Shown here: one piece after another, positions 1-6,911 of the stretch
Layout of the letters: every line of letters starts with the position of its first letter
Numbering within the stretch: the stretch's first letter is position 1
Source: CAYSYY01 sp964576115 [NCBI: uncultured Gemmatimonadota bacterium]
GTDB taxonomy: Bacteria; Blakebacterota; Blakebacteria; Blakebacterales
Direction: 5' to 3'
NCBI GenBank assembly: GCA_964576115.1
Contig: CAZNUA010000051.1
Location: forward strand, 1-18,466
DNA length: 18,466 bases
Notes under the pieces: model-generated
Databases searched by the model: none
Told to the model about the DNA's origin: nothing
The model's input: the letters and a program-made list of their open reading frames with translations, nothing else
Made by a program: the position numbers and the translations under genes

Positions 1-17
1 TGACGATCGTTTTGAGT

Positions 18-143
18 CGGAGTGCAATCGGATTACGCCGGAGTGCGATCGGATTACGCCGGAGTGCGATCGGATTGCGCCGAAGAGCGATCGTATTGCG
101 CCTGAGTACAATCGGATTGCGTCGAAGAGCGATCGTATTGCGC
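18..143. repeat. Six-copy 21-bp tandem array
   Basis: Six head-to-tail 21-bp units start at 18, 39, 60, 81, 102 and 123, with consensus like CGGAGTGCGATCGGATTGCG plus one C. Units 1-3 are nearly identical, while units 4 and 6 share the variant beginning CGAAGAGCGATCGTATT. There is no spacer between units. Because 21 is a multiple of 3, the array is open on both strands. On the minus strand it would read as heptapeptides RRNPIAL and RRNTIAL, on the plus strand as RSAIGLR. The plus-strand frame stops at about 156; the minus-strand frame runs off the left edge. Whether it is translated cannot be decided from the window. Confidence 0.9.
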
Positions 144-225
144 ATGCACGTCGGATAGATTCTGAGCTCACTGCTGCTGGCCTCCCTAATGGATCGCGTA
201 CAGATGAAATCTTGAGGTAATACAG

Positions 226-265
226 AAGAACCGGCACGGCTCTTCGGACAACCCCGCCGGTTCTT
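226..265 (-). terminator. Probable terminator hairpin after the metallophosphatase gene
   Basis: Perfect 10-bp inverted repeat: AAGAACCGGC at 226-235 and GCCGGTTCTT at 256-265, separated by a 20-nt loop. On the minus strand it starts about 20 nt past the TGA at 286-288. The flank on either strand is only modestly T-rich, so it is not a textbook intrinsic terminator. No plus-strand gene is seen ending to its left, so the minus strand is preferred. Confidence 0.5.
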
Positions 266-285
266 GTATTCAGTGATCGGTGGAT

Positions 286-3036
286 TCAGAACGTCACTGT
301 CAGGCTTCCGGCGTTCTCGCGGTTCCGCATGGGCTTCAGACCCGGGAACCGTTTCACAAGATGATTATCAGGATCACTAATGACCACCGAATAATCGCCC
401 GGCGCGAAGACCTTCGGTTCGAAGCGGGTGCCGCTGATGCGCAGGGTGTAGAGGATCTCGCCATCGGCCTCGGCAATCACCTGCACGACCGGATCGGTGA
501 GCCCGCTGACCTCCACCACCGGCAGCCATCCCCACGCCCCGCGACCGTCGTTATCGAGCTGATGACAGGTCACCGGCCAGCCGGGGTACTGCCGAGCACC
601 GGCCTGGGAGGGATCGACCCAGCGCGGCCAGCACTCGATCACGATTTCGCGGCTGGAGCGGACAAAACGCACGATCCCGTAGCCGGGCGCCCGGTTATGC
701 AGGTTCTCGGGCGGGATGTGGGTGCGATGGGGATTGGAGACGGCGTGCACCGTCATGCGATTGCCGAAACCGTCGAAAAAGTCACCCGTGTACTCGGGTG
801 AACCCGGCTTGCGGTTACGACCCGGCTGAGGAGGAAACCAGCGCCGTGGCCAGGTATTGCCGACGCTCGGTACGCAGAGCGCAAAACCGGCGTCCCGAAA
901 GGCTTCCACCCCGTACTGGATGGTGCTGCCCAGGTGCTGGTCTCCGGCGATATGTACGGCGCAGGCCCGGCGCATCTCCCGCAGAGCCCGGTTGCGCCCC
1001 GAGGGGGGCCAGCCGTTCGAGTCGCCGTCACTGGTCAGCTTGTAGTCGCGCGGGTATTCCCCTTCTTCAAGGTAGGGCAAACCCGGAATGACCGAGCCGC
1101 TGGCGGCGTCCTGCGGGATTGTGGCCACATTGGCGAAAACGGTCTGTGAGAGGACCGCTTTCATCCAGGTCCCTCCCGACCAGTCGGCCGCCCAGGCGTG
1201 CAGGAAGTCGAGCTGACGCCGGCCCAGCAGGACCGCCCCGGGGGTATCGGCCTCGCAGGCCGGATCGAAGCCGGAGGCCTGCGGCCAGCCGTTCACGAAC
1301 TGTCCGGCCGGCACCGCCACCGTGGGCGAGGATTTGAACTGCCGGTCGGCGAGGACGGCAAAGCTCACCCCGCCCCAGGTGACGTCGGTGTAGTAGACCG
1401 AGATCCCCTGTTCGACTGGAGCGGGATCATAGGGAGGAGGCAGATGGCTGGTCTGGGTGCGGTGAACCGCGTTCACGAATCGGGGGGGCAGGCGGTAGCC
1501 GCCCGAGTCCTGGGCCGTCATTCCCTCTGAGGCTTCGGCCTTTTTTCCCCCCGCACCCCAGATATTGCCGTGGTAGACATCATGATCATCGGGAATCGAT
1601 ACGCTCGGCCGTTCGCGGGTCAGATCGGCGAAAGCCCAGCACCAGCGGTACCATTTATAGAGATAGTCGAGCAGAGCGTCCTCGACCGGGTTGCGGATGG
1701 CCGGGGTGAGATCCCCCTCGTAAACCTGATCGCCGCTGAAGAAGAGAAAATCGGGATCGTGGTGCGTGACCGCGGCAACGATTTCGTTGTGGGGAAACCA
1801 GTATCCGTTGTGGTTCCATTCCAGACCCCCCGTGTAGCACTTGTGACCGGTAAAGGCGGCCACGACGTACTCGTCCTCATCCGGTTCGGCCCGGATCGTC
1901 CCGTCGTACGCATACCGCTCGCTCGAGTGGTCCGAGGTCTTCAGATCGTAGAGCACACGGAAGGGGATCGCGGTCTCGCCCGGCCAATCCTCGATCCGGA
2001 AGGTGGCGGTGTAACTGTCGGACACCCATTCGGTCTCGGCCACTGTCCGCCAGGGGCCCGACCCTCCCGGCTTGAGCTGCAGTTGCAATGACCTTTCGTC
2101 ATCGGGCCCGAGCGGCCCCAGCTGAGCAGTCAGGGTCAGCACTTTCCGGCTGACCGTGTACTGAGCCGAGAGTACCGGACCGAAGAGGCGGTCGGGATGG
2201 GAGGTGATCTTCGGCCCTCGCAGGGTCCAGTCTTCAAACCAGTAACCGCGCTCGCTGCCCTGCGGGCCGTGGTGCGAGACGAGCGCGATTCCACCATCGA
2301 GGAACCGAGCCGGGACATCACGGTACTCGGTACGGCTGACCTCGGCCCCGAATGCAGGATCGAGAGCACTCAGGGTCAGAACCCAGCCGTCCTCCTCCTG
2401 ACGACCGGCGAGAGTGAGCAGAACCGGCCCCGAGGGATTGCTCAGGGCGGGGCTCTGCGGTCGGTCGGCGGCCAGGACAGGCACCTCATTCTCTGCGACC
2501 GGGCCGCTGATCCCCCACCCCACCGCCGGATAGCTTCCCTGCGACATGTCCCGGAAGGCGGTCCCGCCCCAGCCGTCGACGACCGCCAGCAGGCCGCCGT
2601 CGCGGGCCGGTTTGTGATGGGTCCAGGCCGTCAGGCGCCAGTCGACATCCTCGCCTCCACCTCCGATCAGGAACCCCCGCCAGGCCTCGGCCGGCAACTG
2701 GCCGGAATCGAGCGGACCGGTCAGCACGCTCATGGTAAACCACCCCCGGCCGGCTGCCAGCGCGCGGTCGAGCCGGAAGAGGGTACGCAGAGGCCAGTTT
2801 CGCCGTCCCTCGACACATTCGACCCGCCCTCTGTCCAGGCGCCAGTCAGCCAGCCGGTTGGCGAAGTACTCCGGTCCGATCCAGACCCGCTCGAGATCCT
2901 CGGCAAAATCACCGGAAACGGGACCGGACCCGATGCAGCCGGAAAGCAGGAAGAGGAAAGCGAACAGGGGACCAAACAGGAGACATGATCCAAGGCTGAA
3001 TCGGAGACCGGATAGCGTCGGTTCGGTTGTCGGCAT
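286..3036 (-). CDS. PhoD-like metallophosphatase lipoprotein
   Basis: 916-residue exported protein with a PhoD-like (alkaline phosphatase D superfamily) metallophosphatase domain, expected to hydrolyse phosphate esters outside the cytoplasm. The N-terminus has a hydrophobic segment ending in the lipobox LLSGC (Cys34), so it is probably a lipoprotein. Residues about 45-280 form a beta-rich region resembling a concanavalin-like fold, about 285-385 an Ig-like strand-rich segment, and about 390-800 the catalytic domain. Metal-site motifs are SGDQVYEGD (434-442), PDDHDVYHG (482-490), ADRQF (563-567) and AGDQHLGS (697-704). A small beta domain closes the protein. The ATG at 3036 is chosen because GGAGG (minus strand, 3045-3049) lies 8 nt upstream; an in-frame ATG at 3051 and TTG at 3054 have no comparable site. 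PhoD enzymes are usually about 450-600 residues, so this is a long form. The true substrate is unknown. Confidence 0.87.
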   Translation of the reverse strand: MPTTEPTLSGLRFSLGSCLLFGPLFAFLFLLSGCIGSGPVSGDFAEDLERVWIGPEYFANRLADWRLDRGRVECVEGRRNWPLRTLFRLDRALAAGRGWFTMSVLTGPLDSGQLPAEAWRGFLIGGGGEDVDWRLTAWTHHKPARDGGLLAVVDGWGGTAFRDMSQGSYPAVGWGISGPVAENEVPVLAADRPQSPALSNPSGPVLLTLAGRQEEDGWVLTLSALDPAFGAEVSRTEYRDVPARFLDGGIALVSHHGPQGSERGYWFEDWTLRGPKITSHPDRLFGPVLSAQYTVSRKVLTLTAQLGPLGPDDERSLQLQLKPGGSGPWRTVAETEWVSDSYTATFRIEDWPGETAIPFRVLYDLKTSDHSSERYAYDGTIRAEPDEDEYVVAAFTGHKCYTGGLEWNHNGYWFPHNEIVAAVTHHDPDFLFFSGDQVYEGDLTPAIRNPVEDALLDYLYKWYRWCWAFADLTRERPSVSIPDDHDVYHGNIWGAGGKKAEASEGMTAQDSGGYRLPPRFVNAVHRTQTSHLPPPYDPAPVEQGISVYYTDVTWGGVSFAVLADRQFKSSPTVAVPAGQFVNGWPQASGFDPACEADTPGAVLLGRRQLDFLHAWAADWSGGTWMKAVLSQTVFANVATIPQDAASGSVIPGLPYLEEGEYPRDYKLTSDGDSNGWPPSGRNRALREMRRACAVHIAGDQHLGSTIQYGVEAFRDAGFALCVPSVGNTWPRRWFPPQPGRNRKPGSPEYTGDFFDGFGNRMTVHAVSNPHRTHIPPENLHNRAPGYGIVRFVRSSREIVIECWPRWVDPSQAGARQYPGWPVTCHQLDNDGRGAWGWLPVVEVSGLTDPVVQVIAEADGEILYTLRISGTRFEPKVFAPGDYSVVISDPDNHLVKRFPGLKPMRNRENAGSLTVTF

Positions 3037-3175
3037 GGACGACACCTCCATCAAGAACCTGTGACCGGTACGGATTATTTTTCCATCTCTCCGGCGACAG
3101 GGCGTGCTATCGTGTCCGTGACGAGCGTATCATACAGCGTCGCGACATCCACGCAGATTACGCGGAGGCAACACG
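3037..3175. promoter_or_regulatory. Divergent intergenic region, presumed promoters
   Basis: 139 bp separate the divergent metallophosphatase and arginine decarboxylase genes, so promoters for both directions should lie here. The sequence GTATCATAC at 3127-3135 supplies TATCAT on the plus strand and TATGAT on the minus strand as possible -10 elements. No convincing -35 partner is visible for either, and an AT-rich run at 3074-3085 is the only other candidate. Confidence 0.3.
3045..3049 (-). promoter_or_regulatory. Shine-Dalgarno site setting the metallophosphatase start
   Basis: GGAGG on the minus strand lies 8 nt before the ATG at 3036 and overlaps the region that would be coding if the upstream ATG or TTG codons were used. 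It therefore favours the downstream start. Confidence 0.65.
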
Positions 3176-3721
3176 GTGTTCGTACCAACCAGACTTTTCC
3201 TGACCAAGGGGGTCGGGGAGCACCGCGAGGAACTGCAGTCGTTCGAGCTGGCCCTGCGCCAGGCCGGAATCCAGCGTCTCAACCTCGTCAATGTTTCGTC
3301 GATCTACCCTCCCGGTTGTACTGTCATCTCGCGCGAGAAGGGCCTGGCTCAACTCGAGGCCGGTCAGATCACCTTTGCGGTCATGGCGCGGGCCTGTTCG
3401 AACGAACCGCGCCGGCAGATCGCCGCCTCGATCGGAGTCGCCATCCCGGCCGACAAGAGCATGTACGGCTACCTGGCCGAGTACCACGGTTACGGCCAGA
3501 CCACGGCCGAGGCCGGGGAGTATGCCGAGAACATGGCCGCGGCCATGCTGGCCTCGACCCTCGGGGTGGCCTTCGACGAGGATGAGAGCTGGGACAACAA
3601 GCGCCAGCTCTGGAAGATCAGCGGCAAGATCGTGCGCAGCCGGAACATCACCCAGTCGGCCGAGATCGGCAAGGACGGCAAGTGGAAAACCGTCATCGCC
3701 GCGGCCGTACTGCTGCCCTGA
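3176..3721 (+). CDS. pdaD: Pyruvoyl-dependent arginine decarboxylase
   Basis: 181-residue member of the pyruvoyl-dependent arginine decarboxylase family (PvlArgDC), which turns arginine into agmatine and CO2 using a pyruvoyl group made by self-cleavage instead of PLP. The proenzyme cleavage site is visible as [11 protein letters not shown], with the scissile Ser41-Ser42 pair; Ser42 should become the pyruvoyl group of the alpha chain. Other family features are the [16 protein letters not shown] segment (about 78-93), YHGYGQT (107-113) and a C-terminal [10 protein letters not shown]. Length matches the archaeal and chlamydial enzymes. The start is a GTG at 3176 with GGAGG at 3164-3168, 7 nt upstream. 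It is the first gene of a plus-strand run, 16 bp ahead of the deoxyhypusine-synthase-like gene, which places it in polyamine synthesis. No agmatinase or agmatine deiminase gene is present in the window, so the step to putrescine must be encoded elsewhere. Confidence 0.95.
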   Translation: MFVPTRLFLTKGVGEHREELQSFELALRQAGIQRLNLVNVSSIYPPGCTVISREKGLAQLEAGQITFAVMARACSNEPRRQIAASIGVAIPADKSMYGYLAEYHGYGQTTAEAGEYAENMAAAMLASTLGVAFDEDESWDNKRQLWKISGKIVRSRNITQSAEIGKDGKWKTVIAAAVLLP

Positions 3722-3737
3722 AAACACCGGGAAGACG

Positions 3738-5006
3738 ATGGCTTCCAAACCGAAACGAACCGCACCCGACCGGTCATCTCCGTCGTCCGAACCGGGTGCG
3801 CCGCCACCCGACGGGGAAAAGCCCGTTTTTGACCAGACCACCCCGGAACCCGAACGGGAAGCGCCGGTGTCCGTTCCGACGACACCGAAGTCCGGAGGGA
3901 CATCCCGCTGGCTGCAGGGGGCGCGGATCGCGCCAGCACCGGTGACAGGAAACGAAACCGTCCGGGAACTGATCGATTCGACTTTTCTGGCATATAACGC
4001 CGCCCGTCTGCGCGAGGCTGCCCAGCTGCTCTCGGGGCGGATCCTGCGCGAGGGAGTGACCGTGGGGGTGAGTCTGTCGGGAGCACTGACACCGGCCGGG
4101 CTGGGCGGTTCATGTCTGATCCCGCTCATCGAGAACGGCTTCGTGGACTGGATCTCGACCACCGGGGCCAATCTCTATCACGACGCTCACTTCGCTCTCG
4201 ATCTGGACCTGCACCGGGGTTCCCCCCACACCCCCGATCCCGAACTGCGCCGCGACGGGGTGATCCGGATCTACGACGTCCTCTTCACCTACGAGGTTCT
4301 GCTCGAGACCGACCGTTTCTTCCGCACCATGGCTGCGGCCGAGGAATTCGGACGGTCGATGAGCAGCGCCGAGTTTCACCACCTGGTCGGAAAGTACCTG
4401 ACCGCCCGGGCCGAAGCGCTGGGCACCGGGTCGCGCTCGATCCTGGTCAGCGCCTACGAGCACGGGGTTCCGGTCTACACTCCCTCCCCGGGTGATTCCT
4501 CCATCTGGATGAACATGGCCCGTCTGGCTCTGGAGGGAGGCGGCCCGGCGGTCGACGTTTCAGCCGACGTCAACGAAACCGCCGCCATCGTTTACGGAGC
4601 CAAGGCGAAGGGAGAGCGGAGTGCGGTACTTGTCCTCGGGGGAGGAGCCCCGAAGAATTTCGTTCTGCAGACCGAACCGCAGATCCAGGAAGTGCTCGGG
4701 CTCGAGGAAGCCGGCCACGACTATTTCGTCCAGATCACCGATGCGCGCCCCGACACCGGCGGGCTCTCGGGGGCGACCCCGAGCGAGGCGATGACGTGGG
4801 GCAAGATCGATCCCGATGCTCTGTCCGACACCGTGGTCTGCTACACCGACACTACCATCGCCCTGCCCCTGCTGACCTCCTATCTGCTCGCCGCCTGCGA
4901 CCCGCGCCCTCCGGCCCGCCTGTACGATCGCCGGTCAGAACTGCTGACCGGTCTGAAGGCAGCCTTCAGGGCACGGCAGACTGAAGAAGAACGGGAAGAT
5001 TCGTGA
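3738..5006 (+). CDS. speY: Deoxyhypusine synthase-like (homospermidine synthase-like) enzyme
   Basis: 422-residue member of the deoxyhypusine synthase family. Bacteria lack the eIF5A target, and bacterial members are thought to use NAD and spermidine or putrescine to make homospermidine. Residues 1 to about 65 are a Pro/Thr-rich, charged extension with no fold evident. The catalytic domain follows, with [13 protein letters not shown] (112-124), TTGANLYHD (141-149), [13 protein letters not shown] (241-253), the GGGAPKNF segment (301-308) whose Lys306 aligns with the enzyme-intermediate lysine of human DHS (Lys329), and [14 protein letters not shown] (344-357), matching the family's SGARPDEAVSWGKI. 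The active site therefore looks intact. The ATG at 3738 is chosen because it directly follows the decarboxylase stop with GGGAAG upstream; the frame is open further left but overlaps the decarboxylase. Pairing with an arginine decarboxylase supports a polyamine role; the exact product is inference. Confidence 0.92.
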   Translation: MASKPKRTAPDRSSPSSEPGAPPPDGEKPVFDQTTPEPEREAPVSVPTTPKSGGTSRWLQGARIAPAPVTGNETVRELIDSTFLAYNAARLREAAQLLSGRILREGVTVGVSLSGALTPAGLGGSCLIPLIENGFVDWISTTGANLYHDAHFALDLDLHRGSPHTPDPELRRDGVIRIYDVLFTYEVLLETDRFFRTMAAAEEFGRSMSSAEFHHLVGKYLTARAEALGTGSRSILVSAYEHGVPVYTPSPGDSSIWMNMARLALEGGGPAVDVSADVNETAAIVYGAKAKGERSAVLVLGGGAPKNFVLQTEPQIQEVLGLEEAGHDYFVQITDARPDTGGLSGATPSEAMTWGKIDPDALSDTVVCYTDTTIALPLLTSYLLAACDPRPPARLYDRRSELLTGLKAAFRARQTEEEREDS

Positions 5007-5085
5007 GCACATGGGAGGTGAATCAGGATCCGGGATCGCTCCGCCCGGTAACTACCGAAAGCACCACTAACCGCCAGGAGAATCC

Positions 5086-6591
5086 ATGCGGATCATCCTC
5101 GCCGGCTACAATCTCGACACCGATCTGATCGAGCAGCTCCGGACCGCGACCGACCATCCCGAGGCTCTGACCCCCGAAACCGTCGCCGTGGCGTACGCCC
5201 GTATCAGCCGCGACCCGCGCCCGGTGACCGAACTGCGCCGGCGGGCGATCGAGGATGTCGAGAGCGCCCGGGCTTCGGCCCGCAGTATCGTCTTCGGCCT
5301 CAACCACCAGTCGGTGGCCGAACACGCCGCCTTCAACTTCGACGTGCTCGACATCTCCCGTCTCTGCGTCGAGGTCCTGGAGTGGCACCGGCTCTGCTCA
5401 TACACCGAAAAATCACAGCGCTACCAGGAACTGACCGACGCCCACGTGATCCCGGAAGGACTCGAGGGGGAAGCGCTCGAACTTTTCGAGAAGACCGTGG
5501 TCAGGCAGTTCGCCCTCTACACGCGGGCTTTCGGGATCCTGCACGACCACTTCCGGGCTCGACATGCCGACATGCTCGATACCCCCGCCGGAGAGCGGAT
5601 CGTGGCCGGGTATGCCAAGGAAGACGCCCGCTACATCACCCCCCTGGCCACAAAGGCCCAGCTGGGTTTGACCGCCAACGCCCGCAACCTGGAATACATC
5701 ATCAGGCGCCTGCGCGCCCACCCCCTGGCCGAAGCCAGACAGCTGGGCGAGGAGTTCTTCCGCCTGGCGGGCGAGGTGGCCCCCGCCCTGATTCTGCTCA
5801 CCGATCCGATCGAGTACGAGAAGCAGTTCGGCCGCCCCCTGAGTGATGATTTTTTCACCCGCACCCACCCCCACGCCCGCGAGGTCGTCGAGGCCCTGAT
5901 CGATAGTCACCCCACCAGTCACGAGGACACCGCTCTGCCACAGCTGGGCGATGTCACCCTCCTCGAAAGCCCCCCCGATGCCGACCGGAGCGTGCTGACC
6001 GCCATCATCCACGCCCATTCCGGTGAGCCGGCTGCGGCTTGCGCCGCCCTGGCCGACCGCCTGCTGTCCGACGGCGAAGGAGCACGCGAGCTGATGCGGG
6101 AGTTTCTGGTTCATGCCAACCCGTGGGAGTCGGCCACCCGGGAATTCGAGACCGCCGCCTTCACCTTCGAGGTGATTCTGAGCGCGGCCTGCTACGGCCA
6201 GATGAAACGGCACCGCATGAGCACCCAGCTGGTGCAGGACTACGATCCCGCCCTCGGTCTGACCATTCCCCCTTCGGTCACCGAGACCGGTCTGGAGAAA
6301 GACTTCCGCGAACTGGCCGAAGAGAGCGGCGAGGTCTATTCCCGCCTGCTCGCCGCCGCCCCCGAGGCGGCGCCCTATGTCCTGACCAACGCCCACCGCC
6401 GCCGCCTGCTCATCCGCACCGACGTGCGCGAGCTCTACCACATCAGCCGCCTGCGCGAGGACGCTCACGCTCAGTGGGACATCCGCACCGTGTCGGCCGA
6501 CATGCTCTCCCTGGCCCGCGCCGAAGCCCCGCTGGCCCTGATGCTCGCCCGCGGCAAGGATGCCTTCGATGAAAAGAAGCAAGAGCTCTGA
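5086..6591 (+). CDS. thyX: Tandem-domain flavin-dependent thymidylate synthase
   Basis: 501-residue protein made of two ThyX-like domains in one chain; single-domain ThyX is about 220-250 residues. ThyX methylates dUMP to dTMP using methylene-tetrahydrofolate and FAD/NADPH. Domain 1 (about 1-245) carries SVAEHAAFNFDV (76-87) and the signature region WHRLCSYTEKSQRY (100-113), which keeps His101, Arg102, Glu108, Ser110 and Arg112-Tyr113 but has Trp for the first Arg of RHR. It also has EDARYITP and NARNLEYIIRRLR. Domain 2 (about 300-495) has an intact RHR at 375-377, but the following part of the signature is changed to MSTQLVQDYD. It then has TDVRELYHISRLREDAHAQWDIR (445-467), like the substrate-binding end of canonical ThyX. 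The two halves thus retain complementary parts of the active site. The ATG has AGGAG at 5076-5080, 5 nt upstream. It lies 79 bp after the polyamine gene and is probably co-transcribed. Confidence 0.9.
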   Translation: MRIILAGYNLDTDLIEQLRTATDHPEALTPETVAVAYARISRDPRPVTELRRRAIEDVESARASARSIVFGLNHQSVAEHAAFNFDVLDISRLCVEVLEWHRLCSYTEKSQRYQELTDAHVIPEGLEGEALELFEKTVVRQFALYTRAFGILHDHFRARHADMLDTPAGERIVAGYAKEDARYITPLATKAQLGLTANARNLEYIIRRLRAHPLAEARQLGEEFFRLAGEVAPALILLTDPIEYEKQFGRPLSDDFFTRTHPHAREVVEALIDSHPTSHEDTALPQLGDVTLLESPPDADRSVLTAIIHAHSGEPAAACAALADRLLSDGEGARELMREFLVHANPWESATREFETAAFTFEVILSAACYGQMKRHRMSTQLVQDYDPALGLTIPPSVTETGLEKDFRELAEESGEVYSRLLAAAPEAAPYVLTNAHRRRLLIRTDVRELYHISRLREDAHAQWDIRTVSADMLSLARAEAPLALMLARGKDAFDEKKQEL

Positions 6592-6601
6592 TCGAACATC
6601 C

Positions 6602-6665
6602 TCACCCCGTCGTACCGTCCAGCGGCCGCAGAGTCACCCCGTCGTACCGTCCGGCGGTCGCAGAG
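6602..6665. repeat. Two-copy 32-bp direct repeat
   Basis: Two adjacent 32-bp units, 6602-6633 and 6634-6665, differ at only two positions (20 and 25 of the unit). A degraded third copy may follow to about 6687. The array starts 10 nt after the thyX stop codon. Confidence 0.85.
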
Positions 6666-6897
6666 TCGTATCGTCGCTCCGCCGGTAACCGCCGGCAGAA
6701 GGGGGTAAACCTGCCCGTTCGTTCCTGCGTACACTGGAACGGGGAATAACCGGGTGTGTGTGGAGGCCGGTCCGGGTAAACGGGCCGGAGGTTCGCCAGG
6801 TATACTCCTCTGACCGGGCGGTGCCCGCCGATGAGCCCCACCCGCGTGGCGGCTTATCGCAGGTGCTTCCCGCCACATGATCGCTCAACCACTGCAC

Positions 6898-6905
6898 AGG
6901 AGGAG
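6898..6905 (+). promoter_or_regulatory. Strong Shine-Dalgarno site of the permease gene
   Basis: AGGAGGAG at 6898-6905 lies 6 nt before the ATG at 6912. The frame is open further upstream, but this site and the start of the typical ADOP N-terminus decide the start. Confidence 0.8.
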
Positions 6906-6911
6906 CGTTCG

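Larger units (their letters stand above)
1..285. other. Left-edge non-coding region
   Basis: Apart from the 21-bp array and the hairpin at 226-265 I see no supported gene here. The stretch 144-225 has lower GC than its surroundings and no clear promoter. A short minus-strand frame passes through the array to the window edge, with an ATG near 148, but it has no recognisable product and cannot be judged without the sequence further left. Confidence 0.5.
6592..6911. other. 320-bp intergenic region before the permease
   Basis: No gene is supported here. It contains the 32-bp duplicated unit at 6602-6665, a short GC-rich palindrome near 6683-6700, an 8-bp stem with one G-T pair at 6767-6774 and 6781-6788 (loop GGTAAA, no T-run after it), and TATACT at 6801-6806 as a possible -10 element for the permease gene without a recognisable -35. 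Confidence 0.45.

Noticed and set aside
18-143. CRISPR array
   Set aside because: The 21-bp units are contiguous with no unique spacers, and no cas gene is present.
2197-2988. Plus-strand open frame of 263 codons opposite the metallophosphatase N-terminus
   Set aside because: The opposite strand has a lipobox and a continuous domain structure; this frame has none.
3158-4171. Minus-strand open frame spanning the decarboxylase and the start of the DHS-like gene
   Set aside because: It overlaps two recognised genes on the other strand and shows no family features.
5011-5070. 19-codon ORF between the DHS-like gene and thyX
   Set aside because: No clear ribosome site, no similarity to a known leader peptide and no attenuator-like hairpin after it; probably chance.
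5413-6582. Minus-strand open frame of 389 codons opposite thyX
   Set aside because: Gly/Gln/Val-rich shadow of the ThyX reading frame with no motif or ribosome site.
6767-6788. Hairpin with GGTAAA loop as a terminator for thyX
   Set aside because: The stem is good, but there is no T-run on either strand and it is about 175 bp past the stop.
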